From Planomonospora parontospora (GTDB lineage: Bacteria; Actinomycetota; Actinomycetes; Streptosporangiales; Streptosporangiaceae): a DNA stretch of 64,000 nt. The DNA lies in the NCBI GenBank assembly GCA_014647935.1, contig BMQD01000001.1:186001-250000 (forward strand), given 5' to 3'. The position numbers and the translations under genes were made by a program. This document shows positions 17,542-26,348 of this stretch, one piece after another. Below the pieces are notes generated by a model that was not told the origin of the DNA, did not search any database, and saw only the letters and a program-made list of their open reading frames with translations. Position 1 is the first letter of the stretch. Every line of letters begins with the position of its first letter.

Positions 17542-19011
17542 CTATGGAACGGCGGCTGACAGGAAGGGGCTCGGGTCGCCGGTGTAGGAGACGTACAGGC
17601 GGTCGCGGGCCCGGGTGCAGGCGACGAAGAGCAGGCTGCGCTCCCGCTGCAGGTCCAGCGCGCGGGTGACCGGGTCCTCGTCCTCGGCGGTCAGCACGGA
17701 CGGGTGCGGGACCAGCCCGGCCGAGGCGCCGATGACCGCGACGCAGCGGAACTCCAGGCCCTTGGCCTTGTGCATCAGGCCGACCTGCACGGTGTCGCGC
17801 TCGTCGCCGCCGCCCAGGAACGCCGTGGGCACGCCCGCGGCGGTCAGCGTCTCCCGCGCCGCCCTGGCCATGCCGAAGAACCGGGTGATCACGGCGATCG
17901 CGGAGGGCTCCACGCCGGAGTCCAGCCAGACGCGGACCTGGCCGGCCAGCGCGGCCATCTCGGTGGCGGCGTCGGCGGCCCGCAGCACCGCCGGCCGGTC
18001 GCCCCGGACGGGGGAGCGGTAGCCCTCCAGGTCGTCGTCGGCCCCGTCCAGGCCCGCCGCGGACGTGCCGCCCAGGATCGGCACGGCCCAGTCGAGGATC
18101 TCCTGCGTGGTCCGGTAGCTGATCCGCACCCGGTGGCTGCGCCCCCGCACCTCGATGCCCAGCGACGACAGCGAGACCCGGTGGTCGTGGATCCGCTGGT
18201 GCGGGTCGCCGGTCAGGAACAGGTCGTCGGGACCGGGCGCCACCGCCGCGCGCAGCAGCCGCCACTGCGCCGGGTGCAGGTCCTGCGCCTCGTCGACCAC
18301 CACGTGCCGGTACGGCGGCGCCGCCCGTTCCCGCAGCAGCCGGGCGGCCTCGTCGGCCAGTTGCAGGTAGGTCCAGCGCCCCGCCGCCCGGAGCCGGCCG
18401 GTCTCCTCGGCGATCACCCGCCAGACGGCCGCCCGGCGGCCGCGGGGCAGCCGGGTCCCCCGGCCGGGACGCGCGCAGGCGAGGTACGCCTCCTCGTCGC
18501 GGATGTCCTGCGCCAGGACGACCTGCTCCCACTCGCGCAGCAGGAAGCCTCCGCCGTACGGCAGGCCGGAGCGCCGCGCGGCCGCGTCCCAGGCCCGTTC
18601 GAGGTCGGGCCGGGAGACCGTCTGCGGGTAGAGGCCGAGCGCGCCGCGGACGGTGCGCATGGCCAGCCGGTCGATCCCGGAGACCTCGACGCGCCGGTAG
18701 GCCCGCTCGTCGCCGACGAGCAGGGCGAGCTGGCGGTCGAGCGCCTCGGCGAGGTTGCGGGCGTAGGTGGTCAGCAGCACCGTCCCGCCGGGACCGTGCG
18801 CGGCGAGCCGGTGCGCGAGGTGGGCGGCCCGGTGCAGGGCGATGGTCGTCTTGCCGGTCCCGGGACCGCCCGAGACCTGGGCCGGGCCGGAGTACGACCC
18901 GCGGTAGGCGATCCGGTGCTGCTCGGGGTGGAGGAAGGTCCGCCAGACCACGAACGGGCGGGAGCGCGCGTCACCCAGCTCGTCCGGTCCGGCCGCGGCG
19001 GAGGTGCTCAC
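17542..19011 (-). CDS. UvrD/HelD-like superfamily 1 helicase
   Basis: The 489-residue protein carries helicase motif I GGPGTGKTT (48-56), motif II VVVDEAQDLHP, motif III LTGDPHQRI, motif IV-like RISYRTTQEI, motif V GLMHKAKGLEF and motif VI LLFVACTRARD. It is shorter than most actinobacterial relatives (often 600-750), which carry an extra N-terminal domain before the FVVWRTFLHPEQ block; here only about 20 residues precede it. The GTG at 19011 follows GGAGGA by 12 nt. A role in DNA repair or transcription-complex recycling is inferred from the family. Confidence 0.8.
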   Translation of the reverse strand: MSTSAAAGPDELGDARSRPFVVWRTFLHPEQHRIAYRGSYSGPAQVSGGPGTGKTTIALHRAAHLAHRLAAHGPGGTVLLTTYARNLAEALDRQLALLVGDERAYRRVEVSGIDRLAMRTVRGALGLYPQTVSRPDLERAWDAAARRSGLPYGGGFLLREWEQVVLAQDIRDEEAYLACARPGRGTRLPRGRRAAVWRVIAEETGRLRAAGRWTYLQLADEAARLLRERAAPPYRHVVVDEAQDLHPAQWRLLRAAVAPGPDDLFLTGDPHQRIHDHRVSLSSLGIEVRGRSHRVRISYRTTQEILDWAVPILGGTSAAGLDGADDDLEGYRSPVRGDRPAVLRAADAATEMAALAGQVRVWLDSGVEPSAIAVITRFFGMARAARETLTAAGVPTAFLGGGDERDTVQVGLMHKAKGLEFRCVAVIGASAGLVPHPSVLTAEDEDPVTRALDLQRERSLLFVACTRARDRLYVSYTGDPSPFLSAAVP

Positions 19012-19172
19012 GCGCGGATGCACTCCTCCGTGTCGCCGGTCCGTGTCACCGGGCGGGTCCCGACCGGGTCCGCATCCCCGCGGATCCCATGCAGAGGATA
19101 AGGGGTGTGTCGATATTCGGGCAAGATGTGTATATTTTCCCTCAATGAGACCGGATGGCAGGAGGATTTTTC

Positions 19173-21344
19173 GTGAGGGCATTCCCGCGGGTGCTGTTCG
19201 ATGAGGCACACAGTGAGTCGTGGACCATCCGGCGGGAGGTGGCCGAGGCCATGAACCCGGGCCATCCGGACGACAACAGCTACGCCCGCGCCGCCGAGCT
19301 GCTCCGCCGCCTGGGCCACACCGTCACCGCGCACACCGGGGACACCGTCGGAAGCACCGTCGGAAGCGCTGCCGGGAACGCCGCCGAGGGTGCGGACGGG
19401 AGCGCGGCGGGAGGCGCCGCCGGAGGCGGGGGCGCGATCACCCCGGCCGTCCTCGACGGCGCCGACGTGCTCGTGATCGCCCACCCCTCGGCCGGCCGCT
19501 GGGAGCGCACCACCGGCCTGGGCAGCCCGGTCTTCCCCGCCGAGGAGCTCGACGCGATCGAGACCTACGTCGCCGGGGGCGGCGGCCTCGTCGTGCTGGC
19601 CGAGTGCGAGCAGGACAAGTACGGCAGCAACCTCGCCGACCTCCTCGACGTCTTCGGCGTCCGCGTCGAGCACACCACCGTGCAGGACCCCCGCAACGCC
19701 CACAACGGCGTGGCCTCCTGGGTGATGGGCGTGCCCGGCGAGACCGGGGCGGAGGACCTCCTGGCCGGGGCCCACCGCGCCTGCTTCTACCGGGCGGGCG
19801 TCCTGTCCGCCGACCCCGGGCTCGCCCCCGGGGACGTCACCGTGCTCTTCTCGACCTCCCCGACCGCCGATCCGGCCGGCCGGCCGCTCGCGCTGGCCGT
19901 ACGGCACGGCAGGGGGCGCGTCGTCGTGGTCGCCGACTCCGACCTGTTCGGCGACGACTCGATCGGCGAGTACGACCACGCCGCGCTCTGGGGCAACCTC
20001 GTCACCTGGGCCGCCCGGGTCCCCGAGCGGGCCGAGCGGATCGGCGGCGACGCCCGGGCCGCCTTCGCCGGGCTCAAGGACGCGGTGGAGCGGCTCCAGC
20101 CGCTGCAGGCCAAGGACGGCTCGATCGAGGGGGACCGCGACCTGGCCGTCGCGCTGATCTCCGAGATCGTCGACCGGATCACCGAGCTGGCGCCGCGCTT
20201 CCCGCACGACGCGGCCTACCTCGACGCGGTCGTCGCGGACTTCGGCAAGTGGGTCGCGCAGGGCCTCGGCGTCCCCGACTTCCTCGACTCGCTCGACGCC
20301 TTCCACCCCGACGCCCAGCGGATCGACGGCCTGGAGCACCTCGTCGTCTTCCCGATGTACACGCAGAACGGCAGCACCCGCCGGCACGTCGAGGCCGTCT
20401 GGATCCGGACCGTCTGGCCGCAGTGGCTCGCCGAGCTGGAGGGCGCCCGCTACGACAACCCGATGTTCGTGCCGATCGCCTTCGAGGACTTCACCTCCGG
20501 CTACGACACCGACTCCGCGGTGCTCTTCCCCGAGACCGTCGCGGTCCGCGAGACCCCGGCCCGCTTCACCTGGGGCGGCATCTTCTGCGACCGCGAGGCC
20601 GCCCGCTTCCGCCGGGTCGGCCGGGCCGCGGCCGACACGCTCAAGCTGGCCCTGCCGCCGGACGCGGCCCGGCTGCTGGAGTCGCAGGAGCTGGCCCAGG
20701 ACACCTTCGTGCTCTGGGACCTGATCCACGACCGCACCCACAGCCACGGCGACCTGCCGTTCGACCCGTTCATGATCAAGCAGCGCATGCCGTACTGGCT
20801 CTACTCCCTGGAGGAGCTGCGCTGCGACCTGACCGCGTTCGGCGAGGCGGTGCGGCTGGAGGCCGAGGGCGTGCCGCACGCCCGGTACGTCCAGCACGCG
20901 ATCCTGTTCGACCGGCTGTTCCGCTTCCCGATCACCGGCGGGCGGGTCCGCAACTACGACGGCCTCGGCGGCCAGCTGCTCTTCGCCTACCTGCACCGCA
21001 ACGACGTCGTCCGGTGGACCGACAACCGGCTCAGCGTCGACTGGTCCCGGCTCGCCGACACCGTCGCCGACCTGCGCGGCGAGGTGGAGAAGCTCTACCG
21101 CGACGGCATCGACCGCTCCAAGCTCGCCCACTGGCTGGCCGCGCACGAGCTCGTCGCGGCCTACGTCGAGCCGCACCCGGCCTCGGTCTGGGCGAGGGGA
21201 GTGGACGCCCTGCCCACGGACGGTTTCCCGAAGGCGGTGGTGGACGCGGTGCTGCCCGACGAGTTCCCGCTGAGCATGTTCTACGAGGCGCTGCGCCGTA
21301 AGCTCGGCGAGGTCGTCGACTCCACGAAGGGGATCCGAGCATGA
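19173..21344 (+). CDS. DUF4350-like / DUF6421 fusion protein
   Basis: The 723-residue protein joins two parts. Residues 1-290 resemble DUF4350/GATase-like domains (ITPAVLDGADVLVIAHPS, GGGGLVVLAECE, GRGRVVVVADSDLFGDD), interrupted near 55-90 by a Gly/Ala/Ser linker. Residues about 300-720 match DUF6421 (LEHLVVFPMYTQNGSTRR, FTWGGIFCDREAARFRR, HDRTHSHGDLPFDPFMIKQ). AGGAGG lies 7 nt before the GTG. DUF6421, an SDR and a threonine aldolase-like enzyme form a conserved set in actinomycetes; the histidine-rich HDRTHSHGD motif suggests metal binding, but no reaction is known. Confidence 0.78.
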   Translation: MRAFPRVLFDEAHSESWTIRREVAEAMNPGHPDDNSYARAAELLRRLGHTVTAHTGDTVGSTVGSAAGNAAEGADGSAAGGAAGGGGAITPAVLDGADVLVIAHPSAGRWERTTGLGSPVFPAEELDAIETYVAGGGGLVVLAECEQDKYGSNLADLLDVFGVRVEHTTVQDPRNAHNGVASWVMGVPGETGAEDLLAGAHRACFYRAGVLSADPGLAPGDVTVLFSTSPTADPAGRPLALAVRHGRGRVVVVADSDLFGDDSIGEYDHAALWGNLVTWAARVPERAERIGGDARAAFAGLKDAVERLQPLQAKDGSIEGDRDLAVALISEIVDRITELAPRFPHDAAYLDAVVADFGKWVAQGLGVPDFLDSLDAFHPDAQRIDGLEHLVVFPMYTQNGSTRRHVEAVWIRTVWPQWLAELEGARYDNPMFVPIAFEDFTSGYDTDSAVLFPETVAVRETPARFTWGGIFCDREAARFRRVGRAAADTLKLALPPDAARLLESQELAQDTFVLWDLIHDRTHSHGDLPFDPFMIKQRMPYWLYSLEELRCDLTAFGEAVRLEAEGVPHARYVQHAILFDRLFRFPITGGRVRNYDGLGGQLLFAYLHRNDVVRWTDNRLSVDWSRLADTVADLRGEVEKLYRDGIDRSKLAHWLAAHELVAAYVEPHPASVWARGVDALPTDGFPKAVVDAVLPDEFPLSMFYEALRRKLGEVVDSTKGIRA

Positions 21345-21979
21345 TCATCGTCGTCGCGGGCGCGGCGGGCCCGGCGGGCCAGGCCGCCGTCCGCCGCTTC
21401 ACCGCCCAGGGCCACACCGTCATCGGCGTCGACAAGTCCGGCGCCGACGGCACACTCGCGGTCGACCTGCTCGACTTCGAGGCCGTGCGCGGGCTCGCCG
21501 CGGACATCCGGGCCGAGCACGGCCGCGTCGACGGCCTGGTGCACCTGGTCGGCGGCTGGCGCGGGTCGAAGACCTTCGCCGAGACGAGGCTGGAGGACTG
21601 GGCGCTCCTGCACGACCTGCTGGTGCGCACCCTCCAGCACGTCACCCTGGCCTTCGAACCGCTGCTCAAGGAGAGCGCGCGCGGCCGGTTCGCGATCGTC
21701 TCCGCCAAGGCCGCCGAGCGGCCCACCCAGGGCAACGCGGCGTACGGCACCGCCAAGGCCGCCGCCGAGGCGTGGACCCTGGCCTTCGCCGACGCCCTGG
21801 AGGGGACCGGCGCGACCGCGAACATCCTGGTCGTCAAGGCGCTCGTGCACGAGGGCATGCGCGCCGCGGACCCCGACAGGAGGTTCCCCGGCTTCACCGA
21901 CGTCGACGACCTCGCCGCGGCGATCGAGGGCCTGTGGGACACCGAGGCCAACGGCACCCGAATGGACCTGACGAAGTGA
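21341..21979 (+). CDS. Short-chain dehydrogenase/reductase
   Basis: The 212-residue enzyme has the Rossmann glycine pattern VAGAAGPAGQAA (residues 5-16) and the catalytic pair in AAYGTAKAAAE (Tyr135, Lys139). The usual upstream serine is present at SAK (121). It overlaps DUF6421 by ATGA and the aldolase by GTGA, so the three are translationally coupled and presumably act in one pathway, substrate unknown. Confidence 0.88.
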   Translation: MIIVVAGAAGPAGQAAVRRFTAQGHTVIGVDKSGADGTLAVDLLDFEAVRGLAADIRAEHGRVDGLVHLVGGWRGSKTFAETRLEDWALLHDLLVRTLQHVTLAFEPLLKESARGRFAIVSAKAAERPTQGNAAYGTAKAAAEAWTLAFADALEGTGATANILVVKALVHEGMRAADPDRRFPGFTDVDDLAAAIEGLWDTEANGTRMDLTK

Positions 21980-23178
21980 CGGACGCGATAACGGGCGGAG
22001 CGGCGGGCGCGATGACGGACGCGATGACGGACGCGATGACGGACGCGATGACGGGCGCAACGGCCGGAACCGCGGACACCGCGGGAACCGCGCCGACCGG
22101 CCCGGAAGGCGCGCCGACCGGCGCCGTCCGCAGGCACGATCCGGCGGTGAAGGGCTTCGCCAGCGACAACTACGCCGGCGTGCACCCGGAGATCCTCGCC
22201 GCGATCGCGCTCGCCAACGGCGGGCACCAGACCGCCTACGGCGACGACGTCTACACCGAGGCGCTGCAGGAGGTCTTCCGCGCCCACTTCGGCCCGGCCG
22301 CCCAGGCCTGGCCGGTGTTCAACGGCACCGGCGCCAACGTGGTCGCGCTGCGCGCGATGACCGCGCACTGGGAGGCCGTGGTCTGCGCCGAGTCGGCGCA
22401 CATCCACACCGACGAGGGCGGCGCGCCGGAGCGTACGGCCGGGCTCAAGCTGCTGCCCGTGGCCACCCCGGACGGCAAGCTCACCCCCGAGCTGATCGAC
22501 CGGCAGGCCTGGGGCTTCGGCGACGAGCACCGCGCCCAGCCGAAGGTCGTCTCGATCACGCAGACGACCGAGCTGGGCACGCTCTACACGCCGGAGGAGA
22601 TCAGGGCGATCTGCGAGCACGCCCACGGGCTCGGCATGCTCGTCCACCTCGACGGCGCCCGGATCACCAACGCCGCCGCCGCGCTGGACGTGCCGCTGCG
22701 CGCGTTCACCGCGGACGCCGGGGTGGACGTGCTCTCCTTCGGCGGCACCAAGGCCGGGATGATGTTCGGCGAGGCCGTCGTGGTGCTGAACCCGGACGCC
22801 GTGCGCGGTCTGCGCTACCTGCGCAAGACCGCGATGCAGCTGGCCTCCAAGATGCGGTTCGTCTCGGTGCAGTTCGAGGCGCTGCTCGCCGGGGACCTGT
22901 GGCTGCGCAACGCCCGCAACGCCAACGCGATGGCCCGGCGGCTCGCCGACGCGGTCCGGGACGTGCCCGGCGTGGAGATCCCGCGCCCGGTCGAGGCCAA
23001 CGCGGTCTTCGCGATCCTGCCGCGGGACGCCACCGAGCGGCTGCAGAAGCGCTTCCGCTTCTACACCTGGAACGAGGCCACCGGCGAGGTCCGCTGGATG
23101 ACCGCGTTCGACACCACCGAGGCCGACGTCGACGCCTTCGCCGCCGCCGTCGCCGAGGAGGTAGGATTCCCGGCATGA
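21976..23178 (+). CDS. Low-specificity threonine aldolase-like PLP enzyme
   Basis: The 400-residue fold-type I PLP enzyme contains FASDNYAGVHPEIL, NGTGANVVALRAM, HLDGARITNAAAAL (PLP-binding aspartate region) and SFGGTKAGMM (Schiff-base lysine), the signature of glycine/threonine aldolases. About 50 residues of Thr/Ala/Asp repeat precede the fold and are encoded by a 12-bp tandem repeat; an internal start near residue 52-60 is possible, but the GTGA overlap at 21976 favours the long form. Its 3' end contains the ribosome-binding site of the trpS leader peptide. Confidence 0.85.
   Translation: MTDAITGGAAGAMTDAMTDAMTDAMTGATAGTADTAGTAPTGPEGAPTGAVRRHDPAVKGFASDNYAGVHPEILAAIALANGGHQTAYGDDVYTEALQEVFRAHFGPAAQAWPVFNGTGANVVALRAMTAHWEAVVCAESAHIHTDEGGAPERTAGLKLLPVATPDGKLTPELIDRQAWGFGDEHRAQPKVVSITQTTELGTLYTPEEIRAICEHAHGLGMLVHLDGARITNAAAALDVPLRAFTADAGVDVLSFGGTKAGMMFGEAVVVLNPDAVRGLRYLRKTAMQLASKMRFVSVQFEALLAGDLWLRNARNANAMARRLADAVRDVPGVEIPRPVEANAVFAILPRDATERLQKRFRFYTWNEATGEVRWMTAFDTTEADVDAFAAAVAEEVGFPA
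22009..22056. repeat. 12-bp tandem repeat, four copies, in aldolase N-terminus
   Basis: Four consecutive units of GCGATGACGGAC (the last GCGATGACGGGC) encode Ala-Met-Thr-Asp repeats at the start of the aldolase. A decayed further copy lies at about 21984-21995. Because the unit is a multiple of three, copy-number change would alter only linker length, and each copy also offers an in-frame ATG. Confidence 0.9.
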
Positions 23179-23228
23179 ACCACCGCAGCCTGGGTCTGTG
23201 GCGGGCCGCCCTCCGGCGGACCCGCTAG
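23175..23228 (+). CDS. trpS leader peptide with Trp codon
   Basis: A 17-codon frame (MNHRSLGLWRAALRRTR) begins in an ATGA overlap with the aldolase stop. AGGAGGT lies 12 nt upstream. The single Trp codon (23199-23201) is immediately before the first arm of a hairpin, and a terminator follows before trpS. This is the layout of ribosome-mediated attenuation, as described for an auxiliary tryptophanyl-tRNA synthetase gene in Streptomyces. It is predicted from sequence only. Confidence 0.6.
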   Translation: MNHRSLGLWRAALRRTR

Positions 23229-23279
23229 CCAGCCCCGACTGCGCACACGAAAACGGCCGCCGTTCACCGGCGGCCTTTT
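23203..23279 (+). promoter_or_regulatory. Transcription attenuator of trpS
   Basis: Four segments can be drawn. Segment 1 GGGCCGCC (23203-23210) pairs with segment 2 GGCGGACCC (23215-23223). Segment 3 GGCCGCCG (23255-23262) pairs exactly with segment 4 CGGCGGCC (23268-23275) and is followed by TTTTC, an intrinsic terminator. Segment 2 (GGCGG) can alternatively pair with segment 3 (CCGCC). A ribosome stalled at the Trp codon would cover segment 1 and favour the 2:3 antiterminator. Confidence 0.62.
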
Positions 23280-23336
23280 CCTTTCCCTCCCCGCGGCCGG
23301 TGGTCCGGCGGTCCCTCACCGAGAAGGGGACCAACC

Positions 23337-24302
23337 ATGACCAAGCGCGTCTTCTCCGCGTTCAAGCCGACCGGCCGGCTGACGCTCGGCAACTACCTCG
23401 GCGCGATCCTGCCCGCCGTACGGCTCCAGGACGAGGCCGACTGCGTCTACGCCGTCGCCGACCTGCACGCCCTGACGATCAGGCACGACCCCGGACGGCT
23501 GCGCGCCCGCACCCGCGAGGCGGCGACCCTGCTGCTCGCCTGCGGCCTGGACCGCTCCGGGGTCTACGTGCAGTCGCGGGTGCCCGCCCACACGGAGCTG
23601 GCCTACCTGCTGGAGAGCACCGCCCACTACGGCGAGATGCGCCGGATGATCCAGTTCAAGGAGAAGTCGGCGGGTCAGCGGGAGGTGCGCCTGTCCCTGC
23701 TGACCTACCCCGCGCTGATGGCCGCCGACATCCTGCTGCACCGGGCGGACCTCGTCCCGGTGGGGGAGGACCAGCGCCAGCACGTCGAGCTCACCCGGGA
23801 CCTGGCCCTGCGCTTCAACCACCTGTACGGCGAGACCTTCACGGTCCCCGAGGCGGTGCACCCGCGCCTGGCCGCCCGCGTCATGGACCTGGCCGAGCCC
23901 ACCGCCAAGATGGGCAAGTCCGACGGCTCCGACGCGGGGACGGTCCACCTGCTGGACGAGCCGGCCGAGGTCCGGCGCAAGATCATGCGTGCGGTCACCG
24001 ACTCCGGCACGGAGGTCCGCCACGACCCGGAGGCGAAGCCGGGGGTGTCGAACCTGCTGACCCTGCTCGCCGCCTGCACCGGGCGGCCGGTCGAGTCGCT
24101 CTCCTACGCCTCGTACGGCGCGCTCAAGAAGGACGCGGCCGAGGCGGTCACCGAGACGCTGGCCCCGGTCCGGCGGCGCTTCGGCGAGCTCTCGGCCGAC
24201 CCGGCGGAACTCGACCGGCTGCTGGAGGGGCACGCCGCCCGGGCGGCCGGGCGCGCCTCGGAGGTCGTGGCGGCCGCCCGCCGGGCGATGGGCCTGGCCT
24301 GA
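23337..24302 (+). CDS. trpS: Tryptophanyl-tRNA synthetase
   Basis: The 321-residue class I synthetase has FKPTGRLTLGNYLGAI (HIGH-equivalent TLGN), the tryptophan-site block ADLHALTIRHDP, YPALMAADILLHRADLVPVGEDQ, and KMGKSDGS in the KMSKS position (about 191-198). It is full length for the short bacterial form. It follows an attenuator and leader peptide, suggesting induction by tryptophan limitation; it may be a second, auxiliary copy in the genome, which cannot be judged here. Confidence 0.95.
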   Translation: MTKRVFSAFKPTGRLTLGNYLGAILPAVRLQDEADCVYAVADLHALTIRHDPGRLRARTREAATLLLACGLDRSGVYVQSRVPAHTELAYLLESTAHYGEMRRMIQFKEKSAGQREVRLSLLTYPALMAADILLHRADLVPVGEDQRQHVELTRDLALRFNHLYGETFTVPEAVHPRLAARVMDLAEPTAKMGKSDGSDAGTVHLLDEPAEVRRKIMRAVTDSGTEVRHDPEAKPGVSNLLTLLAACTGRPVESLSYASYGALKKDAAEAVTETLAPVRRRFGELSADPAELDRLLEGHAARAAGRASEVVAAARRAMGLA

Positions 24303-24456
24303 GAGAGGTCTCCGGCGGCCGCGTCCGGGCCCGCCCGGAGACCGGACGGCCGACCCGGCCCCGGGTACGGCCGCGGGCCCGTCCCGGGCGCGGCCGCACC
24401 CGGGACGGGACCGGCCCGAGGACCGGAGCGGGCCCCCGAGCGGGTGGGGCGCGTGG

Positions 24457-24756
24457 TCAGTGCTTGTGGCCCGTCTCCTGCTCGTACTGGGTGAGCTGCT
24501 GCTCCAGAGCCTTCATGAGCTCGAAGACCTGGCTCGGAGGGATGCGGATCCGGCTGACGATCCGGGTCGGCACGCTGACGAAGTGCTGGCCCGACGAGGG
24601 GTCGTTGGCCAGCTGGGGCGGTCTGGTGATCACCGCGAAGTCCAGGACGAAACCATCCTGGGTGTGCCACACCGAGGCGAAGTTGGCGTACTGCCCCATC
24701 TCGACCTCGGCGGAGATGCTCACCTCCAGGCGGTTCTCCGGCTCGTCGTTCACCAC
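24457..24756 (-). CDS. DUF3467 domain protein
   Basis: This 99-residue protein matches DUF3467: it begins with acidic residues, then VEMGQYANFASVWHTQDGFVLDFAV and a C-terminal helix PPSQVFELMKALEQQL. Members are small soluble proteins found across bacteria with unknown role. The gene stands alone, ending close to trpS on the other strand. The start is the ATG preceded by GGAGGAGAC. Confidence 0.85.
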   Translation of the reverse strand: MVNDEPENRLEVSISAEVEMGQYANFASVWHTQDGFVLDFAVITRPPQLANDPSSGQHFVSVPTRIVSRIRIPPSQVFELMKALEQQLTQYEQETGHKH

Positions 24757-24853
24757 TTAAGTCTCCTCCGGCCAGATCGGTTCCGCCATGCCGCCCCGGC
24801 CGGAATCCGGCCGCGCAGGGAACGCGCTGACACTATTCACATGTACGCCTGAC

Positions 24854-25504
24854 TCATTGCCGTATGGACGGCAGCGGCTGGGCACCCCGCTGCTTCAGCA
24901 TGTCCTTCATCAGTTTGATCTCTCCGTCCTGCGTGTTCACGATGTGCCGCGCCATCGTGACCACCTCGTCACGATCGGAGAGCCTGATCAGGGCCTCCGC
25001 CATCTGCACGCCGCCCTCGTGGTGGCGGATCATGAGCTGGAGGAAGAGGATCTCCTGCTCCCTGCCGGCCGCCTTGCGGAGCCGGTCGAGCTCCGCCGCG
25101 CTCGCCATGCCGGGCATGGCGGCGGGGGCGCCGGCCGTACCGCCGTGCCCGTGACCGGCCATCCAGGCCATCGAGGGCCGCTCGGTCGCCTGGCCGAGCT
25201 CCCACTGCTGCAGCCAGCCCATGAACATGCCGCGCTGGGCGGTCTGCGTGACGATGATGTCGTAGGCGAGCAGGCGGAGCGCGTCGTCGGAACTGCCGTC
25301 CCTGGCGATGAACGACATCTCCACCGCCTGGGCGTGGTGGGAGGCCATGTCGCGGGCGAACCCGGCCTCGGCGGAGGCGTCGGTCGGCTCGCCGGTCCGG
25401 CCCAGGACGAGCACCGCGACGGCGAGCGCGACGAGGCAGGCCAGAGCCGCGGCGACGACCAGGCGCCGCCGGGGGTGCGGAGTGCTGCCGACGGGATTTT
25501 CCAT
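24854..25504 (-). CDS. DUF305 family membrane-anchored protein
   Basis: The 216-residue protein has a basic N terminus, one membrane helix (about 15-35) and a histidine/methionine-rich four-helix domain: FARDMASHHAQAVEMSF and LQLMIRHHEGGVQMAEALI. DUF305 (ferritin-like fold) is linked with copper and other metal handling in actinobacteria. It is divergent from the DUF3105 gene, a pairing seen repeatedly in this phylum, so the two likely share a process at the cell surface. Confidence 0.88.
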   Translation of the reverse strand: MENPVGSTPHPRRRLVVAAALACLVALAVAVLVLGRTGEPTDASAEAGFARDMASHHAQAVEMSFIARDGSSDDALRLLAYDIIVTQTAQRGMFMGWLQQWELGQATERPSMAWMAGHGHGGTAGAPAAMPGMASAAELDRLRKAAGREQEILFLQLMIRHHEGGVQMAEALIRLSDRDEVVTMARHIVNTQDGEIKLMKDMLKQRGAQPLPSIRQ

Positions 25505-25625
25505 TGCCCGCCAAGCCTACTCATCCCGGTCGGCCCTGCGTCCTCGCGTCCCTCGCATCCCTTATTCTCCACATACGCCACTAGGGCATAAGGTGACCCG
25601 GAGCTGGTTGCCGGGTGGAGGACTG

Positions 25626-26327
25626 ATGTCAAAGGACAAGGCGCAGGCGCGGCGGGAGACGCTCGCCAGGATGCGCGCGGAGCAGAAGGCCAAGGAGCGC
25701 AAGACCGCTCTGATGATGTGGGGCGGCGGAGGCCTCGTCATCCTCCTGCTCGTCGGGCTGGTCGGCTTCTACCTGGTCGACCAGGCGGGCAAGACCTCGC
25801 TGGACGCGGTCACCAGCGCCAAGTACCCCGGCAGCCTCCACGTCCAGACCAAGGTCTCCTACAAGGAGAACCCGCCGATGGGCGGGGAGCACCATCCCGC
25901 CTGGCAGAACTGCGGGATCTACGACGCGCCGATCAACAACGAGAACGCCGTGCACTCGATGGAGCACGGCGCCGTGTGGATCACCTACCAGCCGGACCTG
26001 CCCAAGGACCAGGTGGACGTCCTCAAGGAGCTGGCCTCCAAGGACTACATGCTGCTGAGCCCGTACCCCGGCCTGCCCGCCAAGGTCGTGGTCAGCGCCT
26101 GGAACAAGCAGCTCAAGCTGGAGGGCGCGGACGACCCGCGCCTGCCCAAGTTCATCGCCAAGTTCAAGCAGGGACCCGAGACGCCCGAGCTGGGCGCCTC
26201 CTGCGACAGCGATGTGACCACCACGACCGCCGAGCAGCCGATCCCGACGGCCTCCCCGAGCCCGTCCGACCCGCCGCACGCGACCCCGACCGCGATCCCG
26301 TCGCCGAGCGCCACGCCCACGTCCTGA
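25626..26327 (+). CDS. DUF3105 family membrane protein
   Basis: The 233-residue protein has a charged N terminus, a membrane helix at about 33-53 and an extracellular DUF3105 domain marked by NPPMGGEHHPAWQNCGIYD, NENAVHSMEHGAVWITY and SPYPGLP. A Ser/Thr/Pro tail ends the chain. The conserved His and Cys residues suggest metal or redox chemistry, but no activity is established. ATG at 25626 follows GGAGGA by 6 nt. It is divergent from the DUF305 gene. Confidence 0.88.
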   Translation: MSKDKAQARRETLARMRAEQKAKERKTALMMWGGGGLVILLLVGLVGFYLVDQAGKTSLDAVTSAKYPGSLHVQTKVSYKENPPMGGEHHPAWQNCGIYDAPINNENAVHSMEHGAVWITYQPDLPKDQVDVLKELASKDYMLLSPYPGLPAKVVVSAWNKQLKLEGADDPRLPKFIAKFKQGPETPELGASCDSDVTTTTAEQPIPTASPSPSDPPHATPTAIPSPSATPTS

Positions 26328-26348
26328 CCCCGGCGGTCCCGGGCGGGA

